Positions 61,899 through 64,000 of a DNA stretch of 64,000 nt are shown piece after piece. The stretch spans positions 3,410,001 through 3,474,000 of the forward strand of contig JAHBBC010000001.1 of the NCBI GenBank assembly GCA_019915015.1, given 5' to 3'. The DNA comes from Auriscalpium vulgare (lineage: Eukaryota; Basidiomycota; Agaricomycetes; Russulales; Auriscalpiaceae). The stretch's first letter is position 1; the number at the start of each line of letters is the position of its first letter. The position numbers and the translations under genes are program-made. The notes under the pieces are model-generated. The model did not search any database. It saw only the letters and a program-made list of their open reading frames with translations, and was not told the origin of the DNA.

Positions 61899-63614
61899 AT
61901 GTCTCTGGCCTCGCCCTTCGCCGCCTCGTCCTCAGCGCAGGCCGCTCCCGATGCTCCCAGCAATACTGCCGTCGAGGCCATGTTCCAGCAGATCATGTCC
62001 GCCGTGCACAACTCGGTACGTCTTCCTCGCTCCCGACGCGCCCCAGCCCACAGACGACGCAGCCAGAGCCTTGAAATAGCCTCTCTGCGCAATGAATGTG
62101 CCGAACTCCGGCAGGCGAACTCCAGCCTCGAGCGCCAGGTCAGGGACGGCCTGCAGGTGTGTACGCCCTCCTCTCCCTGCCCCTCATGCCCCTCACACTC
62201 TACAGATGAACGGCTCGCGCCTTGGCACCCCGGGTTACACGACCCCCGTGCCCGGCTCTCCCCAGCTGCGCGCGAAGTCCCCGTTCCTCACCCCGAGCTC
62301 CATCCCCCAGCTCGCCGTGCCGCCGTCCATCTACGTTCCGTCGCCCCTCGGTGACAACGTGCTCACCGGCTACTTTGGCCCCATCCGCGAGATACCTGGC
62401 TTCTTCGTGGTCATCCCCGCCGGCGGCGCAGGGACGCGTCTCTGGCCGCTGTCGCGCGAAAACCACCCCAAGTTCCTCCTCGACGTCACGCTCAAGGGCC
62501 GCAGCCTCATCCAGGCGACGTGGGATCGTCTACTCCCCCTGACAGGCCCGACGCGCACGACTGTCGTCGCGGGTCCGGCTCACGTCAAGAGCATTATGGA
62601 GCAGCTCCCCGACTTGCTATCACACAATCTGTTTTGCGAGCCTGGCCCGAAGGACTCAATGGCCGCCATCGGGCTCGCGGCCGCGATCCTCGTACGCCGC
62701 GATCCTGACGCGGTCATTGGCAGTTTCGCCGCGGACCACATGATCTCGGGCGACGACGCGTTCCTCAGCGCTGTCACGGAGGCCGTGCAGGTCGCGAAGA
62801 AAAACTACCTGGTGACTATTGGCATCGCACCGTCCCACCCTTCGACCGGGTTCGGCTACGTCCGTTTGGGAGATAAGTTGGGGATTTCAGAAGCCCCGAA
62901 CGCGCGGCTGGTGTCGAGTTTCAAGGAGAAGCCAGACGCGCGGACGGCGGCGCAGTACATCGCGACGGGTAACTACCGCTGGAACGCCGGCATGTTCGTG
63001 ACGAAGGCCGTGGTTTTGTTGGAGCTGCTGAAGCAGTACAAGCCCGAGCTTGCAGAGGGATTGGAGAAGATTGCCGAGGTGTGGGAGGACGAAGCGCTGA
63101 GGAACAAGGCGCTAGAGACGATCTGGCCTGACCTGGAGAAAATACCGATCGACAATGCCGTCGCGGAGCCTGCTGCGCTGGAGGGCAAGGTGGCCGTCGT
63201 GCCTGCTACCTTCGGTACGTGTTTGCACATTCTGTACGTTTTTTGTTTCTGCCAGCTTATGGGTTGTGTAAAGGTTGGGATGACGTCGGTGATTTCTCGT
63301 CGTTGGCTGAGCTTCTTCCTGCCGAGGCCAACCAGCCGCGAATTCTCGGGGATAGTAATCTCGGTGGGCACGATTTTGAACTGGGCCACGATGTGTCGTG
63401 CTGACTTGTGACTCGGCGCACAGTGCTAACGGACCAGGTGGCTGGTGGGATTGTCGTGCCGGGTTCAGGGCGGCTGGTGGCCTGCCTCGGCGTGGACGAC
63501 CTGGTCATCGTGGATATGCCGGACACGCTGCTCGTGACCACACGTGCGCGCTCGCAGGAGGTGAAGAAGCTCGTGAAGAAGTGCAAAGAGCAAGGCTGGC
63601 GGTCGCTGCTCTGA
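61899..63614 (+). CDS. Mannose-1-phosphate guanylyltransferase, bacterial (ManC) type
   Basis: It makes GDP-mannose from GTP and mannose 1-phosphate. Exons 61899-62015, 62067-62156, 62206-63214, 63274-63363 and 63424-63614 give 498 residues. The nucleotidyltransferase signature reads VIPAGGAGTRLWPLSRENHP with the Lys of PKFLLD, as in bacterial ManC, and not the usual fungal Psa1 form. Further family points are VIGSFAADHMI, PSTGFGYVRLG, YRWNAGMFV and GWDDVGDF. The N-terminal 100 residues are extra: a short coiled stretch (IASLRNECAELRQANSSLER) and a Pro/Ser linker. There is no cupin isomerase domain at the C-terminus (ends KCKEQGWRSLL). Confidence 0.9.
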
Positions 63615-64000
63615 AACCGATCGCACACGGTGGCCCACTGCCCCAAAACAACGCCCCACCCATCACTCTTTTGGTTTCACTATATCTCGTCTTGTCTTTC
63701 GCTCGCTCACCTGGCTTTGGTCGCACACCTCTCTTAATCGCAAACCACAAATATCGGCCATGCGCTACGGACTGCACACACACCTGGCTTTTACTGTCGA
63801 TATCTCACAGTCGTCGCACGTATTCCTGGAATCATCTACTATAGCCTGCCTAGCCCGGACTTGTACGTTTATTTGTCGTTGAAGGGAAGGACTCGTTCGG
63901 CAATAATCTATATATATATTGGATGGAAACGTGCATCGCACTGGGGGTTGTTTGACAGGCCAGGTGGTGATGGTGCCTCGCCGCTGCTTGTCATGTCACG
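63615..64000. other. 3' flank, no gene seen
   Basis: Downstream sequence of the GDP-mannose enzyme to the window end. No coding signal was found. Confidence 0.5.

Noticed and set aside
61233..62354. 373-codon plus frame spanning into the GDP-mannose gene
   Set aside because: The later part is a wrong frame of exons 1-3 and the earlier part has no domain.

Overview
The window reads as nuclear DNA of a wood-decaying Agaricomycete, most like a white-rot polypore. The support is GC-rich coding sequence, very many introns of about 44-60 bases with GT-AG (occasionally GC-AG) borders, two GH7 cellobiohydrolases with fungal CBM1 modules, a haem-containing cellobiose dehydrogenase, a CE15 glucuronoyl esterase, and fungal housekeeping genes (GINS subunit, V-ATPase subunit E, MTR4, WASP, KRE6/SKN1). 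Species is not assigned. Gene models were spliced by hand from reading frame, splice signals and remembered family conservation; no database search was run.

Layout. 1-6 kb: glucuronoyl esterase, a relic of a second copy of its 3' end, a tiny secreted-peptide gene, and a frameshifted dual-specificity phosphatase. 6-14 kb: a divergent cell-wall pair, KRE6/SKN1-type GH16 (minus) and a 19-exon membrane GT2 glycosyltransferase (plus). 14.7-19.4 kb: two near-identical GH7-CBM1 cellobiohydrolases, head to head. 20.4-23.9 kb: secreted GH95. 24.5-28.8 kb: alternative NADH dehydrogenase and WASP, divergent. 28.8-30.7 kb: gene-poor, with a 35-G run. 30.7-38.6 kb: mitochondrial HMG-box protein, a GNAT-Mss4 fusion, an Mtf2-like mitochondrial protein and the MTR4 helicase, tightly packed. 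38.7-42.1 kb: an SDR gene, a truncated second copy of it, and a truncated P450. 42.3-49.7 kb: V-ATPase E, cellobiose dehydrogenase, and a catalase carrying a frameshift. 50.9-57.1 kb: an uncharacterised mitochondrial protein, PSF1, an intron-bearing tRNA-Asp, an unrecognised gene and a BTB protein. 57.8-63.6 kb: a WW-WW-MyTH4-RhoGAP protein and a bacterial-type (ManC-like) mannose-1-phosphate guanylyltransferase.

How the genes fit together. CE15, two GH7s, GH95 and CDH all act on plant cell walls outside the cell; catalase could handle peroxide linked to CDH. KRE6/SKN1, the GT2 and the GDP-mannose enzyme supply the fungus's own wall and glycans. WASP and the RhoGAP act on actin and polarity. 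Four genes look mitochondrial (NDE, HMG-box, Mtf2-like, 207-residue unknown). No single new multi-gene system stands out. The least ordinary items are the GNAT-Mss4 fusion, the bacterial-type GMP with a coiled N-terminus, the mirror-image cellobiohydrolase pair, the Kex2-site mini-peptide, and three genes or gene fragments that look broken (DSP, catalase, SDR/P450 junction).
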